Source: Streptomyces odontomachi (GTDB lineage Bacteria; Actinomycetota; Actinomycetes; Streptomycetales; Streptomycetaceae). From it: a DNA stretch of 64,000 bases. The notes below the pieces were generated by a model, which saw nothing but the letters and a program-made list of their open reading frames with translations, was not told the origin of the DNA and ran no database searches. How positions within the stretch are numbered: position 1 is the first letter of the stretch; every line of letters starts with the position of its first letter. Shown piece by piece: positions 1 through 8,270 of the stretch. The stretch spans positions 186,001 to 250,000 of the forward strand of contig NZ_JAMJWG010000008.1 of NCBI RefSeq assembly GCF_024435355.1, given 5' to 3'. Position numbers and translations under genes: made by a program.

Positions 1-234
1 GGCGGCGGTACGGACCGTCGCACCGTCGGTGACGACCCCGGGGAAGGTGATGCCGACCGGGCCCTGCCACGCGAAGTGGTGCACGACCTCCTTGACGCTC
101 TCCGCCACCTCGTCGGGGGAGGAGGGCTGAGGCGTCAGCACCTTGAAACGGTCGTCCGCGAGGTCGCCGCGGTCCAGGTCCACGGGCGCGCCCTTGATGC
201 CGGAGCCGCCGATGTCCACACCGAAGATCTGCAT
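1..234 (-). CDS. ppgK: polyphosphate glucokinase, N-terminal part (cut by window edge)
   Basis: Phosphorylates glucose using polyphosphate (or ATP) in the cytoplasm; a ROK-family kinase. Only the first 78 codons lie in the window; the gene continues past base 1. The visible protein starts MQIFGVDIGGSGIKGAPVDL, in which DIGGSGIKG is the phosphate-binding loop of ROK kinases and the opening is typical of actinobacterial PpgK. It lies head-to-tail with ispH, separated by about 120 bases. The ATG at 234 fits the family start. The call rests on the N-terminus only. Confidence 0.85.
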   Translation of the reverse strand, partial: MQIFGVDIGGSGIKGAPVDLDRGDLADDRFKVLTPQPSSPDEVAESVKEVVHHFAWQGPVGITFPGVVTDGATVRTAA

Positions 235-317
235 GAGTCCTACGGTACGTGCGGACGCCTTCGGACACGCCCGCAAACGGCGGTCGCAAGCCCGCGGGGG
301 CGCAGACGGCTCAGACG

Positions 318-346
318 GTTCGGACCGTTCGGACCGTTCGGACGGC
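318..346. repeat. short tandem repeat between ispH and ppgK
   Basis: Three near-perfect copies of a 9-base unit (TTCGGACCG) fill the short gap between the two minus-strand genes, and adjoining sequence repeats GCTCAGACGG-like units. No hairpin with a T-run is evident. It may be simple slippage sequence. Confidence 0.6.
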
Positions 347-353
347 TTCGCGT

Positions 354-1385
354 CTAGGCCTCCGTCGTGCCGCCGGCGCCGCCGGCCCCCTCCGAGTCCG
401 TCCGCCCGCCGGCCGCAAGGGACGCTGCTTCGGCGCGCAGGTCGCGGCGTAGCTCCTTGGGGAGCGAGAACGTGATCGACTCCTCGGCGGCCTTGACGAT
501 CTCGACGTCTTCGAAGCCGCGCGCCGCGAGCCAGTCCAGGACGCCCTCGACGAGCACCTCGGGCACGGAAGCACCGGAGGTGAGGCCGACCGTGCCGACG
601 CCGTCCAGCCAGGCCTCGTCGATCTCCTCGGCGCTGTCCACGAGGCGGGCGTCACGAGCGCCGGCGATCTTGGCGACCTCGACGAGACGCTTGGAGTTCG
701 ACGAGTTCCGAGAGCCGACGACGATCACCAGATCGGCCTCGGCGCCCATCTGCTTGACGGCCAGCTGACGGTTCTGGGTGGCGTAGCAGATGTCGTCGCT
801 GGGGGGCGAGATCAGCTGCGGATACTTCTCCTTGAGGGCGTCGACGGTCTCCATGGTCTCGTCGACGGAGAGCGTGGTCTGGGAGAGCCAGACGACCTTC
901 GACGGGTCGCGTACCTCCACCTTGGCGACGTCCTTGGGGCCGTCGACCAGGGTGATGTGCTCGGGGGCCTCTCCTGAGGTGCCGATGACCTCTTCGTGTC
1001 CCTCGTGGCCGATCAGGAGGATGTCGAAGTCCTCCTTGGCGAACCGGACGGCTTCCTTGTGGACCTTCGTCACCAGCGGGCAGGTGGCGTCGATGGTGGC
1101 CAGCCGGCGCTCGGCGGCCTCCTCGTGGACGACGGGGGCGACACCGTGCGCCGAGAACATCACGATCGACCCCTCGGGCACCTCCGCCGTCTGCTCGACG
1201 AAGACCGCGCCCTTTCTCTCCAGGGTCTGGACGACATGCTTGTTGTGCACGATCTCGTGGCGGACGTACACCGGGGCCCCGTACTGTTCCAGGGCCTTCT
1301 CCACGGCGATCACGGCGCGGTCCACGCCCGCGCAGTAGCCACGGGGAGCGGCGAGCAGGACACGGCGCGCTGGCGAAGCAGTCAT
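354..1385 (-). CDS. ispH: 4-hydroxy-3-methylbut-2-enyl diphosphate reductase (IspH/LytB)
   Basis: Last step of the MEP isoprenoid pathway: reduces HMBPP to IPP and DMAPP using a 4Fe-4S cluster. The 343-residue protein shows the three cluster cysteines in GYCAGV (near residue 18), CPLVTKVH and CYATQNRQ, the HGVAP stretch and the C-terminal KAAEESITFSLPKELR block. The start MTASPARRVLLAAPRG at 1385 is preferred; an in-frame ATG three codons upstream (1394) is an alternative. It is divergent from xseA, with about 135 bases between them. Confidence 0.97.
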   Translation of the reverse strand: MTASPARRVLLAAPRGYCAGVDRAVIAVEKALEQYGAPVYVRHEIVHNKHVVQTLERKGAVFVEQTAEVPEGSIVMFSAHGVAPVVHEEAAERRLATIDATCPLVTKVHKEAVRFAKEDFDILLIGHEGHEEVIGTSGEAPEHITLVDGPKDVAKVEVRDPSKVVWLSQTTLSVDETMETVDALKEKYPQLISPPSDDICYATQNRQLAVKQMGAEADLVIVVGSRNSSNSKRLVEVAKIAGARDARLVDSAEEIDEAWLDGVGTVGLTSGASVPEVLVEGVLDWLAARGFEDVEIVKAAEESITFSLPKELRRDLRAEAASLAAGGRTDSEGAGGAGGTTEA

Positions 1386-1520
1386 GCCCCCCATCGTAAG
1401 GGCGCCGTCCGCGCCCGCCGGATCACCCTCAGGGGTACCGCCAGGCAGGCCCCGAGCTCCGGCGCCGCTCGCCTGCCGGCAGCGCCGGGGATTGTCACCC
1501 CCGGCGACTACGCTCCCCCC

Positions 1521-2900
1521 ATGGCTGTGAACACGTCCGCGGACGCCCCGCTGCCCGTCGGCCAGGTGTCGCGGCTCATCGGGGGGTGGATCGACCGCCT
1601 CGGTGCCATCTGGGTCGAGGGGCAGATCACGCAGATCTCGCGGCGGCCCGGCGCCGGCGTCGTCTTCATGACGCTGCGCGACCCGTCGCACGACGTGTCG
1701 GTGAGCGTCACCTGCTACCGCACGGTGTTCGACGCGGTTGCGGACGTCGTCGCCGAGGGCTCCCGTGTCGTCCTGCACGCCAAGCCCGAGTGGTACGCGC
1801 CGCGCGGCCAGCTGTCGTTGCGGGCCGCCGAGATACGGCTGGTCGGCATGGGCGAACTGCTCGCGCGACTGGAGCAGTTGAAGAAGTCGCTGACCCGTGA
1901 GGGGCTGTTCGCGCCGGAGCGCAAGAAGCCGTTGCCCTTCCTCCCGCAGCTCATCGGCCTGGTCTGCGGCCGGGCGTCGGCCGCCGAGCGCGATGTCCTG
2001 GAGAACGCCCGGCACCGCTGGCCCGCCGTCCGCTTCGAGGTGCGCAACGTCGCCGTGCAGGGCGTGCACGCGGTGCCGCAGGTGGTCCAGGCCGTCAAGG
2101 AGCTGGACGCGCTCGACGAGGTCGATGTGATCATCGTGGCGCGCGGCGGCGGCAGCGTGGAGGACCTGCTGCCGTTCTCCGACGAGCAGCTGGTCAGGGC
2201 GGTGGCCTCGTGCCGCACACCGGTGGTGTCGGCGATCGGTCACGAGCCCGACAATCCGCTGCTGGACCACGTGGCCGACCTGCGCGCCTCCACCCCGACC
2301 GATGCGGCGAAGAAGATCGTGCCGGACGTGGGCGAGGAGTACGAGCGGGTGCGCTGGCTGCGCGACCGCGCACGGCGCACCGTCGAAGCGCTGGTCGAGC
2401 GCGAGGAGCGCGGCCTGGCCCATGCGCTCGCCCGGCCGTCGATACAGGACCCGCACCGTATGGTCGCCGAGCGCGCCGAGCAGGTCACGGGGCTCGTCGA
2501 GCGCAGCCGCCGCTGCCTGCGGCATCTGCTGGACCGGGCCGACTCGGAGCTGCTGCACACCCGCGCCCGGGTGGTGGCGCTCTCCCCTGCCGCGACCCTG
2601 AAGCGCGGTTACGCGGTGCTCCAGAAGGCCGACGGCCACGCCGTGCGCGCCCCGCACGAAGTGGCGCCCGACGAGGAACTACGCGCCCGGGTCGCCGAAG
2701 GCGCCTTCACGGTACGCGTCGCCGCGGCCCCGGCCACGCACGCCGCGGCCCCGGACGACCGCGCTGGCCCTGACACGAACACGAACAAGGACAAGGACAA
2801 GGACAAGGACAAGGACGCGTCCACGAGCACGGATACAGCCACGGACGCGGACACGAGCACGGATACAGGCACGGACACGGACGATGAAACGGACTCCTAG
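1521..2900 (+). CDS. xseA: exodeoxyribonuclease VII large subunit
   Basis: Catalytic and DNA-binding subunit of ExoVII, which degrades single-stranded DNA. The 459-residue protein has an N-terminal OB fold (residues about 10-110: VGQVSRLIGGWIDRLGAIWVEG onward) and the XseA core with VIIVARGGGSVEDLLPF and AIGHEPDNPLLD. The last 50 or so residues are an unusual Asp/Lys then Asp/Thr/Ser repeat tail, so the protein is longer than the usual size of about 400. xseB follows 9 bases later, as expected for two subunits of one enzyme. The ATG at 1521 matches the family start; a longer upstream frame overlaps ispH and is rejected. Confidence 0.96.
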   Translation: MAVNTSADAPLPVGQVSRLIGGWIDRLGAIWVEGQITQISRRPGAGVVFMTLRDPSHDVSVSVTCYRTVFDAVADVVAEGSRVVLHAKPEWYAPRGQLSLRAAEIRLVGMGELLARLEQLKKSLTREGLFAPERKKPLPFLPQLIGLVCGRASAAERDVLENARHRWPAVRFEVRNVAVQGVHAVPQVVQAVKELDALDEVDVIIVARGGGSVEDLLPFSDEQLVRAVASCRTPVVSAIGHEPDNPLLDHVADLRASTPTDAAKKIVPDVGEEYERVRWLRDRARRTVEALVEREERGLAHALARPSIQDPHRMVAERAEQVTGLVERSRRCLRHLLDRADSELLHTRARVVALSPAATLKRGYAVLQKADGHAVRAPHEVAPDEELRARVAEGAFTVRVAAAPATHAAAPDDRAGPDTNTNKDKDKDKDKDASTSTDTATDADTSTDTGTDTDDETDS

Positions 2901-2909
2901 GGTGGGCGC

Positions 2910-3224
2910 ATGACCAGCAGCAAGACGGAAGCCGGTGCGGACGCCGGCAAGGAGGCGCTCGGGTACGAGCAGGCGCGCGACGAGCTGATCGAGGTCGTAC
3001 GGCGCCTGGAGACCGGCGGCACCACCCTGGAGGAGTCGCTCGCCCTCTGGGAGCGCGGCGAGGAGCTGGCCAAGGTGTGCCGCCGCTGGCTGGACGGCGC
3101 ACGCGCCCGGCTCGACGCCGCCCTCGCGGAGGACGAGGAGCAGGACGTGACCCGCGCGGACGTCACCGACGCGCCGGGGCTCGCCGGGCCCGGACCGGGC
3201 ACTTCGGCCGAAGACGGAGCCTGA
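2910..3224 (+). CDS. xseB: exodeoxyribonuclease VII small subunit
   Basis: Small helical subunit that assembles on XseA. The 104-residue product has the family core LGYEQARDELIEVVRRLETGG followed by LEESLALWERGEELAKVCRRWLDGARARLDAAL; the C-terminal 30 residues are acidic and variable. It sits 9 bases after xseA and is probably co-transcribed with it. Confidence 0.95.
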   Translation: MTSSKTEAGADAGKEALGYEQARDELIEVVRRLETGGTTLEESLALWERGEELAKVCRRWLDGARARLDAALAEDEEQDVTRADVTDAPGLAGPGPGTSAEDGA

Positions 3225-3352
3225 GCGCACGCCCCAGGCCTCCGACACCCGCCACCACACCTGGCACCCCGCAGGCACCGGCACCCGGCCACACCCGGCA
3301 CCCGGCAGGCACCGGCACCCGACACGCGACACCCGTGAAGCCCATCACTTTT

Positions 3353-3366
3353 GTTGAACGTTAAAC
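3353..3366. promoter_or_regulatory. imperfect palindrome upstream of the reductase gene
   Basis: GTTGAACGTTAAAC matches its own reverse complement at 12 of 14 positions and is a conspicuous AT-rich patch in very GC-rich DNA. It lies about 60 bases upstream of the start at 3427. It may be an operator for a dimeric repressor (MarR or TetR type); no regulator gene is adjacent, so the assignment is inferential. Confidence 0.4.
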
Positions 3367-3426
3367 GTCCTGTGTCGTACAGTCGGCCGTGACCAAGTGA
3401 TCCACACGTCCCGAGAAGGTCCGCCC

Positions 3427-4017
3427 ATGTCTCTCGTTCTTGACCCCGCCGCCCAGGACCTGCTGTTCCGCGAGGCTCGCACCGCGAACACGTTCACCGA
3501 CGAGCCGGTGAGCGACGAGCAGGTCCAGGCGATCTACGACCTGGTCAAGTACGGTCCGACCGCCTTCAACCAGTCGCCTCTGCGCATCACGCTGGTGCGC
3601 AGCGCCGAGGCGCGCGAGCGGCTCGTGCCGCACATGGCCGAGGGCAACCGTCCGAAGACCGCCACCGCACCCCTCGTGGCCATCCTCTCGGCGGACAACG
3701 AGTTCCACGAGGAGCTGCCGCAGCTCTTCCCGCATGCGCCGGGCATCAAGGACGCGTTCTTCTCGGAGCGCCCGACCCGTGAGCGCGCCGCCGGCCTGAA
3801 CGCGGCGCTCCAGGCCGCGTACTTCATCGTGGGCGTCCGGGCGGCCGGCCTCGCCGCCGGTCCGATGACCGGTTTCGACTTCGCCGGCGTCCAGAAGGAG
3901 TTCCTGGACGACAACCACACGCCGCTGATGATCGTCAACATCGGCCGGCCCGGCGCGGACGCCTGGTTCGACCGCTCCCCCCGCCTCGACTACGAGCAGG
4001 TCGTCACCACCATCTGA
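3427..4017 (+). CDS. nitroreductase-family protein, malonic semialdehyde reductase type (RutE-like)
   Basis: FMN-dependent NAD(P)H oxidoreductase of the nitroreductase fold. The 196-residue protein has the RutE/HadB-type features: RTANTFTDEPVSDEQVQAIYDLVKYGPTAFNQSPLR at residues about 19-54, with the GPTAFNQSP flavin loop, and GLAAGPMTGFD near residue 145. Proteins of this subfamily are annotated as reducing malonic semialdehyde in pyrimidine degradation. No other pyrimidine-catabolic gene is nearby, so the physiological substrate is uncertain. It is monocistronic; its promoter region contains the palindrome at 3353. Confidence 0.85.
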   Translation: MSLVLDPAAQDLLFREARTANTFTDEPVSDEQVQAIYDLVKYGPTAFNQSPLRITLVRSAEARERLVPHMAEGNRPKTATAPLVAILSADNEFHEELPQLFPHAPGIKDAFFSERPTRERAAGLNAALQAAYFIVGVRAAGLAAGPMTGFDFAGVQKEFLDDNHTPLMIVNIGRPGADAWFDRSPRLDYEQVVTTI

Positions 4018-4053
4018 CCCGGTCCGGGCGGCCTCGCGCCGCCCTGGCCTTCT

Positions 4054-4081
4054 CCTTCCCCTTCCCCTTCCCCTTCCCCTT
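4054..4081. repeat. TTCCCC tandem tract
   Basis: About four and a half copies of a 6-base pyrimidine unit lie just after the reductase stop codon. It is homopyrimidine on the + strand; it could form unusual structure or act as a slippage site. There is no gene in it. Confidence 0.7.
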
Positions 4082-4316
4082 GCCCTGCCGCTGCCCCTTC
4101 CCCCGCACCGCTGTGCACCACGCACCACCCCGCACCACCACCCCGCCCCCGTGCCACCCCCGCCCGAGGACCCCGCGCCACGTCCCGCGGCCGCCGTGTC
4201 CGAGACTGTCTGGGCATGGCGCATCTCCAGCGCCGGGTATGTCGTGCCCGAGGACGCGTGCACGACGCGATCCGGAGGCTCGGGCGCCACGCGTTCGAGT
4301 AGGGGAAGGGGCCGGG

Positions 4317-7300
4317 GTGTCCAGCGCTGCCGACACGACCAAGTCGCCGGAAACACCGGGGGCACCGGTCACGGACATGCTCATCCTCGGCCCGGTGGCA
4401 CTGCGCAGACGTCCCGCGCCCGGGACGTCCGGCGGCCCGGCGCAGGACACCGCGCCGTCCTCGCCGATCCTGCGCAGCCTGCTGGGCCTGCTGGCGCTCC
4501 GAGGCACCCGGGGAGCCGACGACGACCTGCTGATGGCCCGGCTGTGGGGGCACCGCGACGCGGAGAAGGCTCGGGCGGCCCTGCGGGTGGCCGTGCACCG
4601 CTTACGCCAGTGGATCATGCGGGAAGCCGGTGACGGGCTCGCGGTGCGACGGACCCCGACCGGTTACCTGCTGGACCTCGGCGCCGGCCGCACCGATGCG
4701 GCGCAGTTCCGCCAGCTGCTCTCCTCCGCCCGTTCCGCACACCCCACCACCAGGGCCGATCTGCTGACCGAGGCACTGGGGCTGTGGCGCGGCCGGGTAC
4801 TGGAGGACGTCGAGGCGTCGGACGAGGATGCCGTGGACGTGGTCGCGCTGGAGCAGGACCGCGAGGCCGCCGTGCTCACCGCCGCGCGTACCTGGCTCGA
4901 CCTCGGCCACCCCGAGCGGGCGAAACCGCTCCTGGAGCCCCTGGTGCACGCCCGCCCCCTGGACGAGCCTCCGCACGCTCTGCTGATCGAGGCGCTGGCC
5001 TCGGCGGGCCACCAGGCCGCCGCGCTGACCGTCTACGAGGAGGTGCGGCTACGGCTCCGCGACGAGCTGGGGGTGGGCCCGGGCCGGGAACTGTCCACGG
5101 CCTTCGCCCACGTCCTCGCCCAGGACACCCGGCCGGTGGTGCGCTCCGTCCCCGCCGTGGCCCCCGCCCAGCTCCCGGCCTCCGTGACCGCCTTCACCGG
5201 ACGCGTCGCCCAGCTGCGTGCGCTGGACCGGCTGATGGCCGGACACGGGCCGCACGCACCCGTGGTGATCTCGGCCGTGACGGGCGCGGGCGGCGTCGGC
5301 AAGACGGCGCTCGCGGTGCGCTGGGCGCACCGGGTGGCCCAGCAGTTTCCCGATGGTCAGCTCTACGCGGACCTGCGCGGTTACTCCGCCGGCGCGCCGG
5401 AGCACCCGCTGCACGCCATCGCCGCGTTCCTGCGCGCCCTCGGCCTGCCCGACGAGCAGATCCCCAAGGACGTCGGCGACGCGGCACGGCTGTACCGCTC
5501 GGTGCTCGCCGGGCGGAAGATGCTGATCCTGCTGGACAACGTGCGGGATCCGGCGCAGGCCCGTCCGCTCCTGCCCGGCTCGCCGACCTGCATGGTCGTC
5601 GTCACCAGCCGCAGCCGGTTGGACGGCCTGGTCGCGGTGGACGGGGCGCGCCGGGTGGATCTCGACACCTTGCCGGCGGCCGACGCGGTCGAGCTGCTGG
5701 CGGCCCTGGTGGGCCGGGCGCGGGTCGCTGCCGAGCCCGATGCCGCGGTCGACCTGGCACGGGCCTGCACCGGTCTGCCGCTGGCTCTGCGGATCACGGC
5801 GGCGCACCTCGTCGGGCATCCGGAGCGCACCCTCGCCGAGCAGGCTGCGCTGCTGCGCGCGGACGCCCTCGGGGAGCTGACCGTGGAGGGCGACGAGCAC
5901 GCTGCCGTCCGCCGCACCTTCGACCTGTCCTACCAGCGGCTGACCCCGGCGGCCCGGCGGCTTCTCCGGCTGCTCGGCCTGTCGCCGTGCGCCACCTTCG
6001 GCACGGCCGCAGCGGCGGCCCTGGGCGGCCTGACCGTGCCCGAGACCGGCCGGATCCTACGGGAACTGACTGCGGCCCACCTGGTGGCGCCGGCCGGTCC
6101 CGACCGGTACGGCCTGCACGACCTGATGAGCGCCTACGCGAAGGAGCGCGCCGAGCGTGAGGACACCCCGCAGGCCAGGGAGCGGGCCGCACACCGGCTG
6201 ATGGACTGGTACCTGGACGGCGCCGAACGGGCGGCCCGCACGCTGTACCCCTTCGGACCCCGCATGCCCGTGCCCGGCGACGACCCGCGCGACGAGCACC
6301 CCTCCGGTGGCAGGGAGAGCCTGGCCGGCCGGGACGAATGGGTCGATCCGGCGAGCCTGGGCAGCCTGGCCGACCCGGCCGGTCCACGCGGTGCGCACGC
6401 CACACCGGTCGCTTTCGCCAGTGCCGACGAGGCCGCCCGGTGGTTCGGCACGGAACGCGAGAACCTGCTCGCGATCGCCGCCCGCGCCGCCGTGCAGGGC
6501 CCCCACCACGCCGCATGGCTGCTGGCCAACGCGACACGGCTGTACCTCAGCTGGCGCCGCCTCGCCCTCGACCTGACCCGGCTGACCGATCACGCGCAGA
6601 CCGCGGCGCAGGCCTGCGGCGATCTGACCGGCCTGGCCGTGGCCGCCCTGTGCCGCACCGCAGCCCACTACGTGCACAGCGACGATCCCTCAGGTGCCCT
6701 TCGGCACGGCCTTGAAGCGCTGGCCGCGTGTGAGGCCGCCGGATGGCGGGAGGGGCAGGCCGCAGCACTGTCGAACAACGCCGTGCTCTGTGCCGAACTG
6801 GGCAAGCTCGACCTGGCCATCAGCACCGCCCGGCACAGCCTGGAGTGCAACCCGGCGACCGAGGCGCTCATCCTCAACAATCTGGGCCACTGGCACGTCT
6901 GCGCGGGGAATCTCGCCACGGCGATCGGCCATTACCGCGAGGCGCTGGCGAAGTACGGGCACCTGAGGGATGAGCAGGCCACCATGACGATGGCGAACCT
7001 CGGTGCCGTGCTGGGTTTCTGCGGCTCGTTCACGGAAGCCACCGACTGGCTCGACCGGGCGATGTCGGCGGCCTGCGACATCGGCAACGACGACCTCCGG
7101 GCCGCCGTGCACGTCAACCAAGCCTGGCTGGAGTGCGAACGGGGCCGGCACCACCCTGCGCTCGAACACTTCAGCGCCGCTCTGGACCTGGCGGTCCGGC
7201 TGCAGAACCGGCGCCGCCAGGCTCAGGTCCACACCGGAATCGGCACCGCGCGGCTGGAGCTCGACGAGTTGCGCACCGCCATCGACGAACTCCAGCAGGG

Positions 7301-7766
7301 CCTGCGCCTCGCCCAGGAAGTGCGCAACGCCGTGCTGGAGGTGCACGCCCTGAACGGCCTCGCCACGGCGTACCACCGGCTGGGCTCCCCGACCCAGGCA
7401 CTGCGCTTCGTCCGAAACGCCCTGGCCCGCATCCACGAGTGCGGCTTCCGCGCCTACGAGGGCCATGCGCGTACCGTCCTCGCCACGGTGCTGCTGCACG
7501 ACGGCCACGTCGAGGAGGCCACCCACGAGGCCCGGCGGAGCCTGCGGATCCACACCGAGACGGGCAGCAGGCCCGGCGTCATGCACGCCTCGCGCGTGCT
7601 GGGCAACTGCTGCGCGCGCACCGGCGGCCGGGCCGCCGCTCACCCGCACTGGCAGCGTGCGGACGAGACGGCGGCGGCGCTCGGCATCACCGGGCCGGAG
7701 GCCGACCGCCCACCACGCCGGGGTCGGGAAGGCGGCGGAACGGGCGAGGGCGACGTTCGACCTTGA
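4317..7766 (+). CDS. AfsR/SARP-family transcriptional regulator with NB-ARC and TPR domains
   Basis: Large pathway-type regulator of about 1149 residues. Order: winged-helix DNA-binding domain (about 20-115, LILGPVALRRR then AHRLRQWI), bacterial transcriptional activation domain (about 120-265, ending RDELGVGPGRELS), NB-ARC ATPase with P-loop GAGGVGKT at about 323-330 and LILLDNV as Walker B near 405, then TPR-rich C-terminus. The GTG at 4317 follows a purine-rich AGGGGAAGGGG; an ATG at 4377 (MLILGPVALRR) is the alternative. Codon 96 is TTA (4602-4604), so translation should depend on the bldA tRNA. Family members bind direct repeats near -35 elements. No biosynthetic cluster adjoins; the nearest downstream candidate target is the small peptide gene at 7953. 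Confidence 0.92.
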   Translation: MSSAADTTKSPETPGAPVTDMLILGPVALRRRPAPGTSGGPAQDTAPSSPILRSLLGLLALRGTRGADDDLLMARLWGHRDAEKARAALRVAVHRLRQWIMREAGDGLAVRRTPTGYLLDLGAGRTDAAQFRQLLSSARSAHPTTRADLLTEALGLWRGRVLEDVEASDEDAVDVVALEQDREAAVLTAARTWLDLGHPERAKPLLEPLVHARPLDEPPHALLIEALASAGHQAAALTVYEEVRLRLRDELGVGPGRELSTAFAHVLAQDTRPVVRSVPAVAPAQLPASVTAFTGRVAQLRALDRLMAGHGPHAPVVISAVTGAGGVGKTALAVRWAHRVAQQFPDGQLYADLRGYSAGAPEHPLHAIAAFLRALGLPDEQIPKDVGDAARLYRSVLAGRKMLILLDNVRDPAQARPLLPGSPTCMVVVTSRSRLDGLVAVDGARRVDLDTLPAADAVELLAALVGRARVAAEPDAAVDLARACTGLPLALRITAAHLVGHPERTLAEQAALLRADALGELTVEGDEHAAVRRTFDLSYQRLTPAARRLLRLLGLSPCATFGTAAAAALGGLTVPETGRILRELTAAHLVAPAGPDRYGLHDLMSAYAKERAEREDTPQARERAAHRLMDWYLDGAERAARTLYPFGPRMPVPGDDPRDEHPSGGRESLAGRDEWVDPASLGSLADPAGPRGAHATPVAFASADEAARWFGTERENLLAIAARAAVQGPHHAAWLLANATRLYLSWRRLALDLTRLTDHAQTAAQACGDLTGLAVAALCRTAAHYVHSDDPSGALRHGLEALAACEAAGWREGQAAALSNNAVLCAELGKLDLAISTARHSLECNPATEALILNNLGHWHVCAGNLATAIGHYREALAKYGHLRDEQATMTMANLGAVLGFCGSFTEATDWLDRAMSAACDIGNDDLRAAVHVNQAWLECERGRHHPALEHFSAALDLAVRLQNRRRQAQVHTGIGTARLELDELRTAIDELQQGLRLAQEVRNAVLEVHALNGLATAYHRLGSPTQALRFVRNALARIHECGFRAYEGHARTVLATVLLHDGHVEEATHEARRSLRIHTETGSRPGVMHASRVLGNCCARTGGRAAAHPHWQRADETAAALGITGPEADRPPRRGREGGGTGEGDVRP

Positions 7767-7795
7767 CGGAGCGGCCGGGGCACGACGCGCAGTCT

Positions 7796-7840
7796 CCAGC
7801 AGATTCCACCAGTTACCAGCAGCTGCAAGCGGAAGGTAAT
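7796..7840 (+). promoter_or_regulatory. candidate SARP-type promoter: three direct repeats upstream of the peptide gene
   Basis: Three heptamers CCAGCAG, CCACCAG, CCAGCAG begin at 7796, 7806 and 7816, an exact 10-base period. About 12 bases after the last is a possible -10, GGTAAT (7835-7840). SARP proteins bind short direct repeats one helical turn apart (usually 11 bases) overlapping the -35 region, so the layout resembles an AfsR-type activated promoter. The implied leader is about 105 bases to the ATG at 7953. The link to the regulator at 4317 is inference. Confidence 0.45.
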
Positions 7841-7952
7841 CGGGCGCTCCTACGGTCGGTGGGACGGCGCGCATCCTGCGCCCGAACATCCCGGGAACGA
7901 TCCGGGACGGCACACGAACGACCCATGCCCAGAAACGCCAGGAGAGCCCCAC

Positions 7953-8111
7953 ATGATCCGGCCTGCACCACGACACACACCCACCACGGCACCCGAACGA
8001 CAGCACCCTCCACACCCGCGCTGTGACGCGGCCCCGGACCTCGGCTGGGGTGGCGTGACCGCCACGCCCGGCCCCGGCCACCTCGCGGCGACGGACATCG
8101 GCTGGACCTGA
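7953..8111 (+). CDS. 52-residue peptide with two copies of an AAxD[LI]GW motif, downstream of SARP gene
   Basis: Not recognised as a described family. The ATG follows AGGAG with a 6-7 base spacing, one of the better ribosome binding sites in this region. The N-terminal half is basic and rich in His, Pro and Arg; the C-terminal half reads CDAAPDLGWGG, then a Gly/Pro linker, then AATDIGWT at the very end, so the motif AA[PT]D[LI]GW occurs twice. Third-codon GC is modest in the first half and nearly complete from codon 23 on. There is no signal peptide or membrane segment. Its position directly after an AfsR-like gene and behind direct repeats recalls afsS, a small protein encoded just downstream of afsR. 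It could be a small regulator, a signal peptide or a peptide precursor; no modification enzyme lies beside it. Confidence 0.55.
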   Translation: MIRPAPRHTPTTAPERQHPPHPRCDAAPDLGWGGVTATPGPGHLAATDIGWT

Positions 8112-8270
8112 CGGGCGACGCGACGCCGCCCGGACACGGCTGACGGGTGCGGGCGGGACGCCCGGGTTGCCACCTCTGTCCTACCGGACGGACCCCGGGC
8201 GGACCCTCCGCACCTGCCGCACCACTGCACCACTGCACCACCCCAGGCGATACAGCCCGTGCGGACGATG

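Noticed and set aside
996..1520. Extended xseA frame overlapping ispH
   Set aside because: Antisense to the conserved ispH coding sequence; the XseA domain begins at 1521.
6690..8081. Long minus-strand frames across the SARP gene and its 3' flank
   Set aside because: Typical shadow frames of high-GC coding DNA; products have no domain and the codon bias belongs to the + strand.
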